Shown: positions 34,849-43,209 of the stretch, piece after piece
Layout: every line of letters begins with the position of its first letter
Numbering within the stretch: the first letter of the stretch is position 1
Assembly: GCA_937138415.1 (NCBI GenBank)
Contig: CAKZPA010000044.1
Location: forward strand, 1-64,000
Length of the DNA: 64,000 bases
From: an uncultured Nitrospiraceae bacterium
GTDB lineage: Bacteria; Nitrospirota; Thermodesulfovibrionia; Thermodesulfovibrionales; SM23-35
Direction: 5' to 3'
Translations under genes and position numbers: made by a program
Notes under the pieces: model-generated
Database searches by the model: none
Seen by the model: the letters and a program-made list of their open reading frames with translations, nothing else
What the model was told of the DNA's origin: nothing

Positions 34849-36309
34849 ATGGGTAAGGCAGGAAGGAATCGGACGATTGCCACTCTCTATGCAGTCATCC
34901 TCGTCCCAGCACTTTTCGCGCTGTTCGAAACGACTCCCTTTGTCGATGCAGCGGACGCCCGCGTTTCCAAAGAGACCGTTGAGATCCTCTCAAAGACGAA
35001 TAAGGCAATGGCGGAGGTTGTCGCGGCCGTCACGCCGTCCGTTGTCAATATCTCGTCGGTGAAAACCGTCAAGACCGCCGAACGGACGGTTCCGTTTTTC
35101 CAGGATCCTTTTTTCCGGAGATTCTTCGGCGACGAATTTCGTAATTTCGAGAAGCCAAGGGAGCACAAGAGATCCGGTCTCGGATCCGGCGTCATCGTCG
35201 ACAAGCGCGGGTACATCCTCACCAATAACCACGTCATCCGTGGGGCTGACGAGATTAAGGTAACGCTCGCGGATAAGAGGGAGTTCAAAGGCATCGTCGT
35301 GGGAACCGATCCGAAGACCGATCTCGCGGTCATAAAAATCGACGCGGATAACCTGCCCGTCCTTCCCCTGGGCGATTCGGATTCGCTGAAAGCGGGCGAG
35401 ACCGTTCTCGCCATCGGCAATCCATTCGGTCTCACCCAGACGGTAACCACCGGCATCGTCAGCGCGACGGGGCGGGCAAACGTCGGGGTCGCCGACTACG
35501 AGGATTTCATCCAGACCGATGCAGCGATCAACCCCGGTAACTCGGGAGGCGCCCTCGTGAATGTGAAAGGCGAACTCATCGGGATCAACACGGCCATATT
35601 CAGTACCTCGGGCGGGTACCAGGGAATCGGCTTCGCAATCCCGAGCAATATGGCGAAAGCGGTCATGGAGAGCCTCATCAGGAGCGGCAAGGTCGTGAGG
35701 GGATGGCTCGGCGTCTCGATTCAGCCGCTCACGAGCGATCTCGTAAAGCAGTTTCGTCTGAGCGACAAGGACGGTGTGCTCGTGGGCGACGTGGTGGAGG
35801 ACAGCCCGGCGGAGAAGGCGGGGATCCAGCGAGGCGACGTCATCGTCGAATTCAGGGGCGTTCCGGTGAAGGACGTGCGACACCTCAGAAAGCTTGTCGC
35901 GGATTCGGCGCCCGGCAAAGTGGCGAGCGTGAAACTCATCAGGGACGGCAAGGTGAGAACGGTGGATGTCAAGATCGCGGAGATGCCGTCCGACGTCATC
36001 GCGCAGGCGGAAGGCGTGGACAATCAGTTGAAAGGAGTCGTTGTGCAGAGCGTGACGCCGCAGCTGCGGGAGAGCCTTTCCATCCCGAAGCGCATAAACG
36101 GCGTCATCGTGACGGATGTCGACGAAGAGAGTCCGGCGGTCGGCGCGATCGAGAAGAATGACGTGATCATGGAGATTAACAGGAAGCCGGTCACGAACGT
36201 CAAAGATTACGAGGAGATCGTCTCTCAGATACGCCGAGGCGAGGATGTTCTCCTCCTCATCTATAGGAAAGGGTCGACCCTGTACGTGCCGTTGTCCGGA
36301 AGAGAGTAA
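34849..36309 (+). CDS. HtrA/DegP-family periplasmic serine protease (copy 2)
   Basis: 486 residues with signal peptide (LYAVILVPALFALFE...). Triad: TNNHVIRG (His), TDPKTDLAVIKI (Asp), NPGNSGGALV (Ser). Two PDZ domains (WLGVSIQPLTSDL; LKGVVVQSVTPQL). Very similar to copy 1 along its whole length, so a local duplication. The spacing and its own promoter region suggest separate control, e.g. one basal and one stress-induced protease. Confidence 0.95.
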   Translation: MGKAGRNRTIATLYAVILVPALFALFETTPFVDAADARVSKETVEILSKTNKAMAEVVAAVTPSVVNISSVKTVKTAERTVPFFQDPFFRRFFGDEFRNFEKPREHKRSGLGSGVIVDKRGYILTNNHVIRGADEIKVTLADKREFKGIVVGTDPKTDLAVIKIDADNLPVLPLGDSDSLKAGETVLAIGNPFGLTQTVTTGIVSATGRANVGVADYEDFIQTDAAINPGNSGGALVNVKGELIGINTAIFSTSGGYQGIGFAIPSNMAKAVMESLIRSGKVVRGWLGVSIQPLTSDLVKQFRLSDKDGVLVGDVVEDSPAEKAGIQRGDVIVEFRGVPVKDVRHLRKLVADSAPGKVASVKLIRDGKVRTVDVKIAEMPSDVIAQAEGVDNQLKGVVVQSVTPQLRESLSIPKRINGVIVTDVDEESPAVGAIEKNDVIMEINRKPVTNVKDYEEIVSQIRRGEDVLLLIYRKGSTLYVPLSGRE

Positions 36310-36359
36310 GGGCAGGACGTGGAGAGAAGAGGAATACGATCAGAAGGTGGTGATATTCA

Positions 36360-36518
36360 GTGAAGGCAAAGAAATGCAGCCAGTGCAACAACAATACCTA
36401 TCAGAAGGACGGCATTTGCGTCGCCTGCAGGATAGGGATCGGCAAGATGTACGATGAGCTGAAGGAATTGATGACCGATGCGAAGAAGTGGAATCTGAGC
36501 CTCAAGGCGCATAAGTAG
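36360..36518 (+). CDS. Small zinc-ribbon protein, 52 residues
   Basis: A short gene from GTG 36360: KKCSQCNNNTYQKDGICVAC gives two CxxC knuckles (C6/C9, C20/C23), and a basic amphipathic helix follows (KMYDELKELMTDAKKWNLS). GGTGG lies 9 bases upstream of the start. Such mini zinc ribbons may bind nucleic acid or a protease partner, but no family can be named. It follows the htrA pair and is closed by a terminator. Confidence 0.65.
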   Translation: MKAKKCSQCNNNTYQKDGICVACRIGIGKMYDELKELMTDAKKWNLSLKAHK

Positions 36519-36541
36519 GGGCGCGACGAGCGACTGTGCGG

Positions 36542-36576
36542 GAGTCCGTGGCTCACGATGCGTGGGTCACGGACTC
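36542..36576. terminator. Bidirectional terminator between zinc-ribbon gene and larC
   Basis: GAGTCCGTG (36542-36550) pairs with CACGGACTC (36568-36576). On the plus strand it is followed by TCTGTTTTCTG and then T7. It overlaps the last codons of larC and can serve both converging genes. Confidence 0.7.
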
Positions 36577-37760
36577 TCTGTTTTCTGTATTTTTTTGAGC
36601 AGTTCGATGAGAGGCATGTTCAGTCGTCGGGCGGCCTTCCTGCAGTCTTCGTATTCCGGGGCCCATTTGACGATCTTTTCCCCTAGCTTCGAGACCTTGA
36701 AGCGGATCGCGCCGAACGGGGTATCGACCGAACGAATTTCCCGCTCCATCGTCTTTCGGCGCGCTTCGTAGTACCTGATCCCGATGGAGGTCGTTTCGCG
36801 GAGGATTACCTCCGCGATACGTTCCATCCGCTCTTTCTCGCAGAGGACCGTCATCCTCACGCCCGGCCTCCCTTTTTTCATCATGAGGTACGTGAGGGAT
36901 ACGTCGAGGGCGCCGATCCTGTAAAGCAGGGCGCTCACATGGTCGAAAATCTGCGGATTCATGTCGTCTATGTTCGTCTCGATGACGATGACCGTCTCTC
37001 CATCGCCCGCGCGATCTCCCTTGGGAGAGCGGACCGACGGAGTGCCGATGAAAAGACGGAGGACATTCGGCCATTGCCGATAATTCCTCTCCCCGGCTCC
37101 CGTCCCCATGGTTTCGATGCTCATGGGCGGCATGAATCCGTACTCCGTCACAAGTCCCCTCAAGAGCGCTGCGCCGGTAGGCGTCGTCAGTTCAGACCGG
37201 AGGGGGTGACCGTAGACGGGGACATGTCTGAGTAGTGCGATCGTTGCGGGCGCCGGAACCGGCAGGGTGCCATGGCGCGTTTTCACCAAACCGCTACCGA
37301 GGTTCACGGGCGAAGAGTAGAGCGTCTCCGCCTTGAAAAAATGCAGGCCGATGATGGTCCCGAAGATGTCGATCACCGTGTCGATGGCGCCGATATCGTG
37401 CAGATGGACGGTTCGGAGGGCTTCTCCGTGGACGCGCGCTTCGGCCTCGAAGAGCGCTCTGAAAATGGCGAGGCCCTGCGCTTTTATTGTGTCCGGGAGA
37501 TCCGCGTCTCGAATCACCGTGCTGAGGTCTTTCCATGTCTTCACGCTGCGGGTGAGACCTTTTCCGGTCAGGACGACGTTCACCTTGCACGCGCTCAGGT
37601 GTGCACGTCTCACCCTCTCCGCGCTGAGACGGTATCCGCCGACAGGGATTTTCTTGAGTTCCTTTGCGAGGTACTCGAGGGGAAGACCGGCGTCGACGAG
37701 GGCGCCAAGACACATGTCTCCGCTGATGCCCGAAAAGCAGTCTATATACGCGATCGCCAT
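36567..37760 (-). CDS. larC: Nickel-pincer cofactor synthesis protein LarC
   Basis: CTP-dependent nickel insertase (cyclometallase) that completes the nickel-pincer nucleotide of lactate racemase and related enzymes. 397 residues from ATG 37760: YIDCFSGISGDMCLGALVDAG, HLHDIGAIDTVIDI, TRHGTLPVPAPATIALL, ELTTPTGAALL and IETNIDDMNPQIFDHV. It is one continuous frame, unlike the larC1/larC2 pair of lactobacilli. No larA, larB or larE is nearby. Overlaps a terminator at its 3' end; transcribed 14 bp after pepF. Confidence 0.92.
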   Translation of the reverse strand: MAIAYIDCFSGISGDMCLGALVDAGLPLEYLAKELKKIPVGGYRLSAERVRRAHLSACKVNVVLTGKGLTRSVKTWKDLSTVIRDADLPDTIKAQGLAIFRALFEAEARVHGEALRTVHLHDIGAIDTVIDIFGTIIGLHFFKAETLYSSPVNLGSGLVKTRHGTLPVPAPATIALLRHVPVYGHPLRSELTTPTGAALLRGLVTEYGFMPPMSIETMGTGAGERNYRQWPNVLRLFIGTPSVRSPKGDRAGDGETVIVIETNIDDMNPQIFDHVSALLYRIGALDVSLTYLMMKKGRPGVRMTVLCEKERMERIAEVILRETTSIGIRYYEARRKTMEREIRSVDTPFGAIRFKVSKLGEKIVKWAPEYEDCRKAARRLNMPLIELLKKIQKTESP

Positions 37761-37774
37761 CCGAACCGTATCCG

Positions 37775-39568
37775 CTACATGTGACGGAGTTTCTTCGCGA
37801 GGTTCGCGGTCTCGTTGAGCAGCGCGTCGACTTCTTCGAGTCCCCTCTCCCAGAACTGCTTCCCGGTGATATCGATCCCGAGGTTCCGAAAGATGCGCTT
37901 CGGAGAGTCGGACAGCCCCGCCGAAAGGAATGCCTTCACCTGTTCGATGAAGCCCCGGTCCTCCTTGACCGAACGTTGGAGCGATTTCGAAATGAGGAGG
38001 CCGCTCGCGTACGCGTAAACATAGAAAAAGCTCCTGATGTGGCTCCAATAGACCCACCAGTTTTCCGAGCCGGGCGACTGCTCGACGGATTCCCCCATGT
38101 AGGCGCTCATATGTTTCTGGAAGAGCTTCCCGATTTCTTCTTTCGAGAGGTACCCTTTCCGCCTGAATTCGGCATGCAGCTCCTGTTCGAATCGATAACA
38201 GGCGATCTGCCTGAATATCGTCGAGACTTCATCGTTGAGCCTCATCATCATGATCGAGAGGCGCGCCGCGTCGTCGGTTTCCTTCATGATCTCCCGGAGG
38301 ACGAAATCTTCCATGAACGTGCTCGCCACCTCCGCGGTCGATATCGGCGTGCCGAAGTAAAGGGCATGCTGTTTCTCGCGGACGAGTTCGTTATTGATCC
38401 CGTGGCCGAGTTCGTGGGCGAGCGTGAGCACGTCCTGGATCCGGTCCGTGTGGTTCAGGAGAATGTACGTCGGCTGCGATATGAGGTTGTGCGCGCAGAA
38501 GGCGCCACCGGCTTTGTGTTTGCGCGGATACACGTCGAATTGTCCGTTCTGCACGAAACGATCGAGGATGCGAACGAATGTGTCGTCGAGCGACCTGAAC
38601 ACCTTTCGTACGATGTTGAGCGCGGCGCGGAAAGGGTAGCGCCCACGAATTGTTCCGTATTCGACGTTGCGCTCGTGGTACGCCAGTTTCTTGACCTTCA
38701 GGAGCCGCGCTTTCAGCGCATAGAAGCGCGCGGAGATATCGAACCGTTCGGCAACGGCCTCGACGAGCGTGTCGACGATCTCGGTCTCGATGTCGTCGTT
38801 CAAGTGGCGGGCTTCGTCCGGTCGCGAGAATCCCCGGAGCTCGTCATCGACTTTCTTGCTCCCGAGCACTGCGTTGATTTCCGCTTCGGCGACATCGACG
38901 TTCTTCTCCAGGATGTCATTGAACGCTCGCGCCGCGGTATCGCGCACCCGCTTCAGCTTGCTGTTCATGAGGCTGGCGATTTCAGAGAACGGCTTGAGGG
39001 ATTTCTTGCCGTCCTCCAAAATGACCGTCCGTTCCTCTTTCGCGAGGAATCCCGACGTCATCTTGATCCAGTTCGAGTACGAACTGGGCGCCTTCAGGTT
39101 GAGAATCCTCTCTTCGGGTTCACTCAGCAGGTGGCGCGACTCTGCGAAGAGCCGCTCGAGGAAATGCCGGTACTCCTTGAGATCGGGGTGTCTCAGGAAC
39201 AGCCGCTGGGAGCGTGCGGGGATTTTCGCGAGCCGCAGCGTAAAAAACTGCATATCGTTCTGGACCTTTTTGCCGAATTCTTCGACGAGGTTGAACTGTG
39301 CCTTCAAGAAAGGATCGTTCTGGTTCTGGGACGTTCGCAGCCAGAAGTAGTAACCGCCGTTCCCCTGGCTGCCGTAATGGCGTTTCCACGCTTCGTATTC
39401 ATCGAGAGCTTCCTTCAGGGACGCGGGATTCCTCAGGTAGTCCCGGCGCTCTTTCCATTTGTCGACGAAGGCGCGGCTCCGCTGAGCGACGAGGGCTCGT
39501 TCCTCATCTATCCGCGGATCGCGATCTCCGTCGAAGAGCAGGGAGAGATTCCATACGTAGTGCTTCAT
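37775..39568 (-). CDS. pepF: M3-family oligoendopeptidase
   Basis: Zinc metallopeptidase of the PepF/M3 group that cleaves short peptides in the cytosol. 597 residues from ATG 39568. The zinc site is LTLAHELGHGINNELV, followed by the downstream Glu in STAEVASTFMEDFVL. QSPGSENWWVYWSHIRSFFYVYAY is the conserved C-terminal substrate-binding region. No signal peptide. It is the first gene of a two-gene unit with larC. Confidence 0.92.
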   Translation of the reverse strand: MKHYVWNLSLLFDGDRDPRIDEERALVAQRSRAFVDKWKERRDYLRNPASLKEALDEYEAWKRHYGSQGNGGYYFWLRTSQNQNDPFLKAQFNLVEEFGKKVQNDMQFFTLRLAKIPARSQRLFLRHPDLKEYRHFLERLFAESRHLLSEPEERILNLKAPSSYSNWIKMTSGFLAKEERTVILEDGKKSLKPFSEIASLMNSKLKRVRDTAARAFNDILEKNVDVAEAEINAVLGSKKVDDELRGFSRPDEARHLNDDIETEIVDTLVEAVAERFDISARFYALKARLLKVKKLAYHERNVEYGTIRGRYPFRAALNIVRKVFRSLDDTFVRILDRFVQNGQFDVYPRKHKAGGAFCAHNLISQPTYILLNHTDRIQDVLTLAHELGHGINNELVREKQHALYFGTPISTAEVASTFMEDFVLREIMKETDDAARLSIMMMRLNDEVSTIFRQIACYRFEQELHAEFRRKGYLSKEEIGKLFQKHMSAYMGESVEQSPGSENWWVYWSHIRSFFYVYAYASGLLISKSLQRSVKEDRGFIEQVKAFLSAGLSDSPKRIFRNLGIDITGKQFWERGLEEVDALLNETANLAKKLRHM

Positions 39569-39876
39569 GGTGTCGGTCCTTTCCTCTTTCGTTCGCCCGC
39601 ATCGGCAGGCGGCCACGGGTTTCCTCGACTCGATGGCGACGAGAGACTGAATATATTAGCACCATGATTCGGGTGATTTCACGATTCCGTGCGGGCGGGG
39701 CTTCGGCCGCTTCAGGACGGAACAGTCGAGCGACCGATGTCGGCAGACTCGTGCGATACGCGGGGCGAAAGCGGATGTCTGCCCGTTCCGTCGCTTGAAG
39801 GGGCATGCCGAAACGACTATGATATCAAGAAGGACGGATCCCGCGTGAAAATACGCCGGATGGCTCAGGAGGTCAT
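39569..39876. other. Divergent intergenic region pepF / PPC-domain gene
   Basis: 308 bp without a convincing gene. A possible -10 (TATGATAT, near 39821) precedes the PPC-domain gene, and GGCTCAGGAGG is its ribosome-binding site. No repeat or terminator was recognised. Confidence 0.45.
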
Positions 39877-40311
39877 ATGAAATATCAAGTAGGCAAGGTC
39901 GGACGCGTCGTCGCCGCGCGGTTCGAGGGTGGCGAGGACATTCTCGAGAACATCGAAGAGATAGCGCGAAGGGAACAGATACGCTGCGCCGTCTTCAATG
40001 TGATCGGCGGCGTCAAAAAGGGTCGAATCGTTGTGGGACCCGAAGACGAGACACTTCCGCCGAAGCCGGTCTGGAGGGATATCGGGGAGAGCACCGAAGT
40101 CGTCGGGGTCGGCACGATATTCTGGCACGACGGTGAACCAAAGATTCATCTCCACGGAGCCTTCGGGAAGAGAGATACGGTCAAGGTCGGTTGCCTGAGA
40201 GGCTCCTCCGAAACGTTCCTCGTCCTCGAGGTGATCATCATCGAACTCGACGGGCTGACGGCGGTCCGGGCTCTGGATGAGAAGACGGGCATGGTGCTCT
40301 TGACCTTGTAA
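39877..40311 (+). CDS. PPC/DUF296-domain protein
   Basis: 144-residue single-domain protein of the plant/prokaryote-conserved (PPC, DUF296) family, which forms trimers. IHLHGAFGKRDTVKVGCL contains the His pair that binds metal in solved bacterial members, and IEEIARREQIRCAVFNVIGGVKKG matches the N-terminal core. No AT-hook is present. The function of bacterial members is unsettled. It stands alone between divergent pepF and a convergent GGDEF-EAL gene. Confidence 0.85.
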   Translation: MKYQVGKVGRVVAARFEGGEDILENIEEIARREQIRCAVFNVIGGVKKGRIVVGPEDETLPPKPVWRDIGESTEVVGVGTIFWHDGEPKIHLHGAFGKRDTVKVGCLRGSSETFLVLEVIIIELDGLTAVRALDEKTGMVLLTL

Positions 40312-40323
40312 TGGAAGGGCCGG

Positions 40324-42741
40324 TCAGGGGCCAATCCGCGTCGCCAGGGTTTTTTTTCCTTCTCTAAGGAGTTGGAGAAAAGAGTCCTTGGGTAACGGCG
40401 GGCTGAAGAGATATCCCTGGATACCGTCGATGCCCTGCTCGTCGAGACACGCGAGTTGTTGCATCGTCTCGACTCCTTCGGCGATGACCTTGAGGTTGAG
40501 ACTTCGGGCGAGGGCGATGACCGCACCGATGATCGCTCTGTCGTCGGGGTCGGTCGTTACATCCTGCACGAACGACCGGTCGATTTTTAGGGCGTCGATC
40601 GGGAAACGTTTCAGGTAACTCAGGGATGAGTAGCCCGTGCCGAAATCATCGATCGAGATCCGCACGCCCATCGATTTTAACTCTGCGAACGTCTGGACCG
40701 CTGTCTCCGTTTTCTCCATGAGGACGCTCTCCGTCACCTCGAGCACGAGATTCTCCGGATCGATGCCGCTCTCCTCCACTATTCGCGCGATCGTCTTCGC
40801 GAACGACGGTTGCTTGAACTGGATCCCCGATATGTTGACCGACACGTACATGGGCGGAAACCCTTCGTCCTGCCAGACTTTGTTTTGGCGGCACGCCGTT
40901 TCTAAGACCCATTCCCCGATCGGAACGATGAGGCCTGTCTCCTCCGCAACGGGAATGAACGCGCTCGGCAGAATCACCGTATTGTCCGCGTCGAACCAGC
41001 GGATGAGGGCTTCGACGCCGGCGATCGTTCCCCGGCGGATATCGAGCTGGGGCTGGTAGAAGAGCTGGAATTCTTTGTTGTCCAGCGCCTTGCGAAGTCT
41101 GTTTTCCGTCTGGAATCGCTCGCACGCCGCTCTGTTCATCTGCTCGGTATAGAACTGGAACATGTTCTTTCCGCGCTCCTTCGCGTTGTACATCGCGATG
41201 TCTGCATTCTTGAGGAGGGTTTCGGCATCCGTCCCGTCGTGCGGGTAGATTGCGATGCCGATGCTCGCCGTGATGAAGAGCTCATGCTGTCCAACGGAAA
41301 ACGGCTGGCGGAAGGCCTCGAGGAGACGTCGTGCGACAGCGGCTGCATTCTGGACCGAACGGATCTCGGAGAGGAGAATGGTGAACTCGTCGCCCCCGAA
41401 TCGTGCCACTATCGCAAACGCGTCGTCACGGGCAGGCCGCGAGACGGTATCACTCCGCCGGATAAATTTCAGGATACGCTCGGCAATGTGCCGGATGAGC
41501 TGATCGCCGGTGTCGTGACCGAGCGAGTCGTTGATCCGTTTGAAGTTATCGATGTCCAGAAAGAGGACCGCGAGGTATCGGCTGCGATGACTGTCGAGAC
41601 TGATCGCCTGTTTGAGTCGATCTTTCAGGAGATAGCGGTTCGGAAGACCCGTGAGTTCATCGTGAAACGCCATATGGAGGACTTTTTCCTGGGCGTTTTT
41701 TCGGTCCGTGATGTCGCAGACGGCTCCCTCGACGCGCACGGGAATTCCGGATTCATTGCAGATGTTCTGCACCATTTCATGTACCCAGCGTATCTCTCCG
41801 TTCTTGCGGACGATGCGATACTCGCGCTCTGTGGCGTAATGGGGAATCGTGCGGAGTTCGTCGCGCCCTCGGAGGTTTTGGAAATCCTCGGGATGGATGA
41901 TGCGGTCCCATCGCACGCGTCCTTCCATAAAGTCTTCCACGCGATAGCCCGTGATCTGTTCGACCGAACCGTGCATGAAGATCGGACGGAAATCCAGAGT
42001 CCCCCGGAAAGCGATGCCGGGAAAATTCTTCAGGAAATTCCGGTACCGTTCTTCGCTCCTCCGGAGATCAGCTTCGGTCCGGAGCCGTTCCGCGATCTGA
42101 TGTTCTATCTGCTCGATCATCTGGTTCGTCACCTTCTTGAGCGATTGCGATAACTCGAGGTGAGAGTCTCCGGTCACTCTCGCCCGGAGGTCGCCGCTGG
42201 CAACTTTATGGAGCACGTCGAAGTGCTCGGCAAGATCGATCGCGAACGCGTGGGAGAGATCCACGATCTCGGCGATCTCCTGCGCGGTGGTGTTGACCAG
42301 TGCCTTCAACTTGCGGATCAGTTCGATGTCGGATTCTTCCGAAATGCGGACGTTGGGATCGCCCGAGGCGATTTTTTTCAGGGCGTCGAAGACCTCCGAG
42401 AGGCCGATCGAGAGCTCCATCGATATCTTTTCGGCTTCTCTGTCTCTCAGCTCGATGAGACGTTTGAATTCGTTGAACTGCGTCTGCGTTACCTCGAGCG
42501 TCTCCTTGAGAGCATCGGGATCCATGTTCGCATGGAAAACGCTGCAGTTGAGGCACATCTCCATTTTTTCGAGAAATTTGCCCTGGATCTGTTCGTGGCA
42601 GTGGGTTCCCGCGAAAAGCCAGCACGTAAAGGATGAAGACTGGAAAGCAGGACAGGTGTCGTCTCCGCAGGCGAATACGTCCCAGCACCTGACTTTTTCT
42701 CGTGCACCCCTGCGTCGACGAATCCGTATATCGGTTGCCAT
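40324..42741 (-). CDS. Two-CW / HAMP-like / PAS / GGDEF / EAL protein
   Basis: About 805 residues from ATG 42741 (GTG 42765 is possible). The N-terminus has a Cys cluster (CWDVFACGDDTCPAF, CWLFAGTHCHEQ, CLNC), a two-CW-type motif probably binding metal or FeS. Two HAMP-like segments (SGDPNVRI, SGDLRARV), a PAS fold and complete GGDEF (ARFGGDEFTILL) and EAL modules (VEALIRW, LEVTESVLM, IDDFGTGYSSLSYLKRFPIDALKIDRSFV, AEGVET) follow. Both activities look possible. A 12-residue insert (SRPARDDAFAIV) sits just before GGDEF, where the RxxD inhibitory site normally lies. No membrane segment is seen. Confidence 0.88.
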   Translation of the reverse strand: MATDIRIRRRRGAREKVRCWDVFACGDDTCPAFQSSSFTCWLFAGTHCHEQIQGKFLEKMEMCLNCSVFHANMDPDALKETLEVTQTQFNEFKRLIELRDREAEKISMELSIGLSEVFDALKKIASGDPNVRISEESDIELIRKLKALVNTTAQEIAEIVDLSHAFAIDLAEHFDVLHKVASGDLRARVTGDSHLELSQSLKKVTNQMIEQIEHQIAERLRTEADLRRSEERYRNFLKNFPGIAFRGTLDFRPIFMHGSVEQITGYRVEDFMEGRVRWDRIIHPEDFQNLRGRDELRTIPHYATEREYRIVRKNGEIRWVHEMVQNICNESGIPVRVEGAVCDITDRKNAQEKVLHMAFHDELTGLPNRYLLKDRLKQAISLDSHRSRYLAVLFLDIDNFKRINDSLGHDTGDQLIRHIAERILKFIRRSDTVSRPARDDAFAIVARFGGDEFTILLSEIRSVQNAAAVARRLLEAFRQPFSVGQHELFITASIGIAIYPHDGTDAETLLKNADIAMYNAKERGKNMFQFYTEQMNRAACERFQTENRLRKALDNKEFQLFYQPQLDIRRGTIAGVEALIRWFDADNTVILPSAFIPVAEETGLIVPIGEWVLETACRQNKVWQDEGFPPMYVSVNISGIQFKQPSFAKTIARIVEESGIDPENLVLEVTESVLMEKTETAVQTFAELKSMGVRISIDDFGTGYSSLSYLKRFPIDALKIDRSFVQDVTTDPDDRAIIGAVIALARSLNLKVIAEGVETMQQLACLDEQGIDGIQGYLFSPPLPKDSFLQLLREGKKTLATRIGP

Positions 42742-42788
42742 AGACTCAATATGAATGTTAAGCACGTTTTATGCCACGTCAGCGTTTC

Positions 42789-42820
42789 AAAAAAAGAGGC
42801 GGCGCCGGTAGGTGCCGCCC
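42789..42820 (-). terminator. Terminator of the HU gene
   Basis: Read on the minus strand: GGCGGC, an approximately 10-nt loop, GCCGCC, then TCTTTTTTT. A classic Rho-independent terminator 30-60 bp after the HU stop. Confidence 0.8.
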
Positions 42821-42848
42821 CGCGAAGCAAGGATGATGGGGAGGAAAC

Positions 42849-43121
42849 TTATTTTAACGCGTCCTTGAGTGCCTTTCCTGCTGTGAATTTAGGGACTTTG
42901 CGGGCAGGGATTTTTATCGTTGCCCCGGTCTGAGGGTTCCATCCGGTTCTCGCCTTCCTCTTCCCCACCGAGAACGATCCGAAACCGACGAGGGCGACTT
43001 TGTCGCCTTTCTTCAAGGCTCGCGTCACCGCATCGATCATCGAGTCGAGCGCCTTGGTTGCGACTGCCTTCGAGATGTCTGCGTCCTTTGCCATTTTGTC
43101 GATAAGATCAGCTTTTGTCAT
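42849..43121 (-). CDS. hup: HU-family DNA-binding protein
   Basis: 90-residue nucleoid protein. [73 protein letters not shown] is the full HU signature with the Pro at the tip of the DNA-embracing arm. Strong AAAGGAGG upstream. It has its own extended -10 promoter and terminator, so it is a monocistronic, probably highly expressed gene. Confidence 0.96.
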   Translation of the reverse strand: MTKADLIDKMAKDADISKAVATKALDSMIDAVTRALKKGDKVALVGFGSFSVGKRKARTGWNPQTGATIKIPARKVPKFTAGKALKDALK

Positions 43122-43153
43122 GCACGCCTCCTTTGACGTAAACTTTGGTAGCC

Positions 43154-43162
43154 ATTATACCA
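43154..43162 (-). promoter_or_regulatory. Extended -10 promoter of HU
   Basis: TGGTATAAT on the minus strand with a weak -35 17 bp upstream (TCGCGA). Same TGG-extended form as hisC, the cNMP-hydrogenase gene, htrA copy 1 and fdhA. Confidence 0.65.
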
Positions 43163-43209
43163 GAAAAGAAAATTTGTCGCGATAGTTTTGTGTCCACGGG
43201 TGGCGCCCG

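Noticed and set aside
33047-36309. Assembly duplication of one htrA gene
   Set aside because: The two proteins differ throughout (e.g. TANHVIQG versus TNNHVIRG) and have different signal peptides, so they are real paralogues.
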